Assembly: GCA_024690965.1 (NCBI GenBank)
Contig: JAILOG010000002.1
Coordinates: 62,001 to 126,000 of the forward strand
Reading direction: 5' to 3'
Length of the DNA stretch: 64,000 nt
Origin: Clostridiales bacterium
GTDB lineage: Bacteria > Bacillota > Clostridia > Oscillospirales > Acutalibacteraceae
Each line of letters begins with the position of its first letter. Position 1 is the stretch's first letter. Position numbers and translations under genes: made by a program. The notes under the pieces were generated by a model. That model was given only the letters and a program-made list of their open reading frames with translations. It was not told the DNA's origin and did no database searches. Positions 61,636-64,000 of the stretch are shown here, in pieces.

Positions 61636-63579
61636 ATGGTCAAAGTAGAATTGAAAAACGGGATAATAAAAGAATATGAAAGCGGAACAACGGCGGCAGA
61701 GATCGCCGCTTCTTTGGGCGGAGGGATCTCAAAAGCTGCGTGTGCCGCAAAGATCAACGATACAGTGTGCGATTTGAGAACACCCATAACAGCCGATTGC
61801 AAGCTGGAGATACTGACGTTTGATGACGAAAACGGAAAACACGCATTTTGGCATACCGCGTCTCACGTTCTTGCGCAGGCTGTAAAGAGGCTTTATCCCG
61901 AAGCAAAATTTGCAATAGGACCTGCTATTGAAAGCGGATTTTATTATGACTTTGATGTAAAAGAGGCTTTCTCGCCGGAAGACCTTGAGAAAATAGAGCA
62001 GGAAATGAAAAATATCGTTAAAAGCGGTATAGAGCTTGAAAAATTTGAGCTTGAACCCCAAAAGGCAATAGAAATGCTCGAAGAAATGGGCGAGCCTTAT
62101 AAGGTAGAGCTTGCGCGCGAGCACGCGGACAAGGGTGAGCCTATAAGCTTTTATAAGCAAGCGGAGTTTACGGACCTTTGCGCAGGACCCCATCTTATGA
62201 ATGTGTCTGCGTTAAAGGCGATTAAGCTTACAAACTGTACAGGCGCATATTGGCGCGGCGACGCTAAAAATGCCCAGCTTTGCAGAGTTTACGGCGTAGC
62301 TTTTCCTAAGGCTTCTCAGCTTACGGAGCATCTTGAAAGACTTGAAGAAGCTAAAAAGCGCGACCACAACAAACTCGGCAGAGAACTTGAATTGTTTACA
62401 ACGTCTGATCTTATCGGCCAGGGACTTCCTATTTTGCTTCCCAAGGGCGCAAGAATTATTCAGCTTTTGCAAAGATTTGTTGAGGACGAGGAGCAAAAGC
62501 GAGGTTGGCTACTCACAAAAACCCCTTATATGGCAAAAAGCGATCTGTATAAACTGAGCGGCCACTGGGACCATTATCAAGACGGTATGTTTGTAATGGG
62601 CAGCGAGGAGGACGGAAAAGAGTGCTTTGCTCTCAGACCGATGACGTGTCCTTTCCAGTATCAGGCGTATTTGAACCGCGGACGTTCATACAGAGATTTG
62701 CCCTTGAGATATAACGAAACTTCTACTCTTTTCCGTAACGAGGCAAGCGGCGAGATGCACGGACTTATACGTGTGCGCCAGTTTACAATATCGGAGGGAC
62801 ATTTAATGTGTACTCCAGAACAACTTGAGGGAGAGTTTAAAAGCTGCCTTGAGCTTGCAATATATATGCTTAAGACTTTGGGTTTATATGAGGACGTATC
62901 TTACAGATTCTCTCAATGGGATCCCGAAGACCGCGAAAAGTATATAGGCACAAAAGAGCAGTGGGATGAATCTCAGGGAATGATGAAGAAGATTCTTGAT
63001 CATCTTGAGATACCCTATAAAGTTGGAATTGGTGAAGCTGCTTTTTACGGGCCAAAACTTGATATACAAATCAAAAACGTATTCGGCAAAGAGGATACGC
63101 TTATTACAATACAAATTGACCAGATGCTTGCCGAAAAATTCGGTATGGAATATGTGGACAAGGACGGCGTAAAGAAAAATCCCTGTATCATACACCGTAC
63201 ATCTATAGGATGCTATGAGAGAACACTTGCGTTGCTTATAGAAAAATATGCCGGAGCATTTCCCGTTTGGCTGGCTCCCGTTCAGGTTAAGCTGTTGCCG
63301 ATAGCGGACAGACACTACGATTATATGCTAAAAGTAAAAGAAAAGCTTGATTCTCTGGGGCTCAGATGCGAAATAGACGGCAGAAGTGAAAAAATAGGCT
63401 ATAAGATAAGAGAAGCTCAGCTTGAAAAGGTACCTTATATGATCCTCGCCGGCGATAAAGATATAGAGAACAATGTTATTTCGGTACGCGCCAGAAAAGA
63501 CGGTGACATAGGCTCTATGACGGTAGAGGAATTCGCCGACAAAATAATGAGCGAGGTAATAAGCAAAAAGCGTGATTGA
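61636..63579 (+). CDS. thrS: Threonine-tRNA ligase
   Basis: 647 residues. Charges tRNA-Thr. N-terminal TGS domain (about 1-62), the editing/SAD domain with HTASHVLAQAVKR (HxxxH zinc site) and DLCAGPHL, then the class II catalytic core with MTCPFQYQAYL (motif 2 region and zinc Cys), RNEASGEMHGLIRVRQF, and IHRTSIGCYERTLALLIEKY (motif 3), and the anticodon-binding domain. Full length, no odd residues. Only 38 bp separate it from the dockerin gene, so no T-box leader exists here. RBS AAGGAAA. Confidence 0.97.
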   Translation: MVKVELKNGIIKEYESGTTAAEIAASLGGGISKAACAAKINDTVCDLRTPITADCKLEILTFDDENGKHAFWHTASHVLAQAVKRLYPEAKFAIGPAIESGFYYDFDVKEAFSPEDLEKIEQEMKNIVKSGIELEKFELEPQKAIEMLEEMGEPYKVELAREHADKGEPISFYKQAEFTDLCAGPHLMNVSALKAIKLTNCTGAYWRGDAKNAQLCRVYGVAFPKASQLTEHLERLEEAKKRDHNKLGRELELFTTSDLIGQGLPILLPKGARIIQLLQRFVEDEEQKRGWLLTKTPYMAKSDLYKLSGHWDHYQDGMFVMGSEEDGKECFALRPMTCPFQYQAYLNRGRSYRDLPLRYNETSTLFRNEASGEMHGLIRVRQFTISEGHLMCTPEQLEGEFKSCLELAIYMLKTLGLYEDVSYRFSQWDPEDREKYIGTKEQWDESQGMMKKILDHLEIPYKVGIGEAAFYGPKLDIQIKNVFGKEDTLITIQIDQMLAEKFGMEYVDKDGVKKNPCIIHRTSIGCYERTLALLIEKYAGAFPVWLAPVQVKLLPIADRHYDYMLKVKEKLDSLGLRCEIDGRSEKIGYKIREAQLEKVPYMILAGDKDIENNVISVRARKDGDIGSMTVEEFADKIMSEVISKKRD

Positions 63580-63634
63580 TTACGCGCAATGAAGTGTAAT
63601 ATTATTGCCAATTATGAAAGGAACCGTGTACAGT

Positions 63635-64000
63635 ATGTCGAAAATATTAATAACATCTGACAGCACCTGCGATTTAGAACCCGAGGTAAGAGAAAAATAT
63701 AACATAATAACACTCCCTCTCCATGTAAATTACGATAAGTCGAGCCATCTTGACAATGTTGACATAACCCCGGACGATATATACAAAAAATTTGCCGAAA
63801 CAGGCGAATTGCCTAAAACCGCCGCTACAAGCGTCGGCGAATACAAAGATTTTTTTGAAAAATATATAGACGACGGGTATGAGATTATACATGTTAATTT
63901 GGGCTCCGGGCTTTCCGCCTGTTATCAAAATGTGTGTATATTAAGTAAAGAATTGCCTCAAATACATCCTGTAGACAGCCGTAACCTTTCAACAGGCACG
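63635..64000 (+). CDS. DegV family fatty-acid-binding protein, 3' end cut by window edge
   Basis: The frame is open from ATG 63635 to the last base (122 codons visible of about 280). SDSTCDLEP (residues 8-16), the conserved PKTAATSVGEY with the fatty-acid-contacting residues, and HVNLGSGLSACYQN are DegV landmarks. These proteins bind a fatty acid; in Firmicutes FakB versions feed the FakA kinase. AAAGGAA lies upstream. It begins 55 bp after thrS. Confidence 0.88.
   Translation, partial: MSKILITSDSTCDLEPEVREKYNIITLPLHVNYDKSSHLDNVDITPDDIYKKFAETGELPKTAATSVGEYKDFFEKYIDDGYEIIHVNLGSGLSACYQNVCILSKELPQIHPVDSRNLSTGT

Overview
The window reads as chromosome of a low-GC, spore-forming, anaerobic Gram-positive bacterium of the class Clostridia, most likely a gut Ruminococcaceae/Oscillospiraceae-type organism. 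The support is sporulation and germination genes (spoIID, spoVAD, ypeB), a class I heat-shock operon with a CIRCE operator, an NfnAB-type pair, three secreted proteins with type I dockerin repeats, frequent TTG starts with strong Shine-Dalgarno sequences, and the lack of any outer-membrane component in the pilus locus. This is inferred from gene content; no 16S gene is present.

Layout. 1-3256 (+): end of a nucleoside ABC importer (two permeases) and a pyrimidine-nucleoside phosphorylase, so nucleoside uptake and salvage. 3343-3570 (-): acyl carrier protein. 3825-6133 (+): shikimate kinase, a GT-C type membrane glycosyltransferase and a small membrane protein. 6288-20449 (+): a complete monoderm Tad/Flp pilus locus (TadZ, TadA, TadB, TadC, Flp1-type pilin, two TadE-like pseudopilins around a giant 1329-residue TadG-like protein, prepilin peptidase, a TPR/WG-repeat protein and a DUF6382-FHA protein). 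20562-26043 (+): dockerin lipase, lactate/malate dehydrogenase, FAD oxidoreductase, DUF2804-type protein. 26137-29140 (-): a secreted protein with an internal dockerin and a phosphohexomutase. 29321-31070 (+): lone ABC ATPase and a Ca2+/cation antiporter. 31071-32429 (-): ypeB.

32681-38549 (-) is the most unusual part: a tight five-gene operon of two paralogous sugar-transfer-associated ATP-grasp enzymes, an opine-dehydrogenase family enzyme, a QueC-like PP-loop protein with a Cys cluster, and a CapA-family phosphoesterase-like protein. I know of no described pathway with this set. It lies beside tRNA-Arg(CCT), whose terminator is tandemly duplicated, and next to what looks like a 3' gene remnant, so it may be an island.

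39207-50505 (-): spoVAD, flavodoxin, a membrane lipoprotein, a cyclase-family hydrolase, mnmA, nadA, tcdA, nfnB, nfnA, cdaR and cdaA (c-di-AMP synthesis); the 3' end of cdaR carries a 35-bp-offset tandem duplication that shifts its frame. 50703-55530 (+): CIRCE-hrcA-grpE-dnaK-dnaJ. 55600-58991 (-): a membrane-anchored hypothetical protein, an MscS channel and spoIID. 59181-64000 (+): a hypothetical membrane protein, a leucine-rich-repeat dockerin protein, thrS, and the start of a DegV-family protein cut by the right edge.
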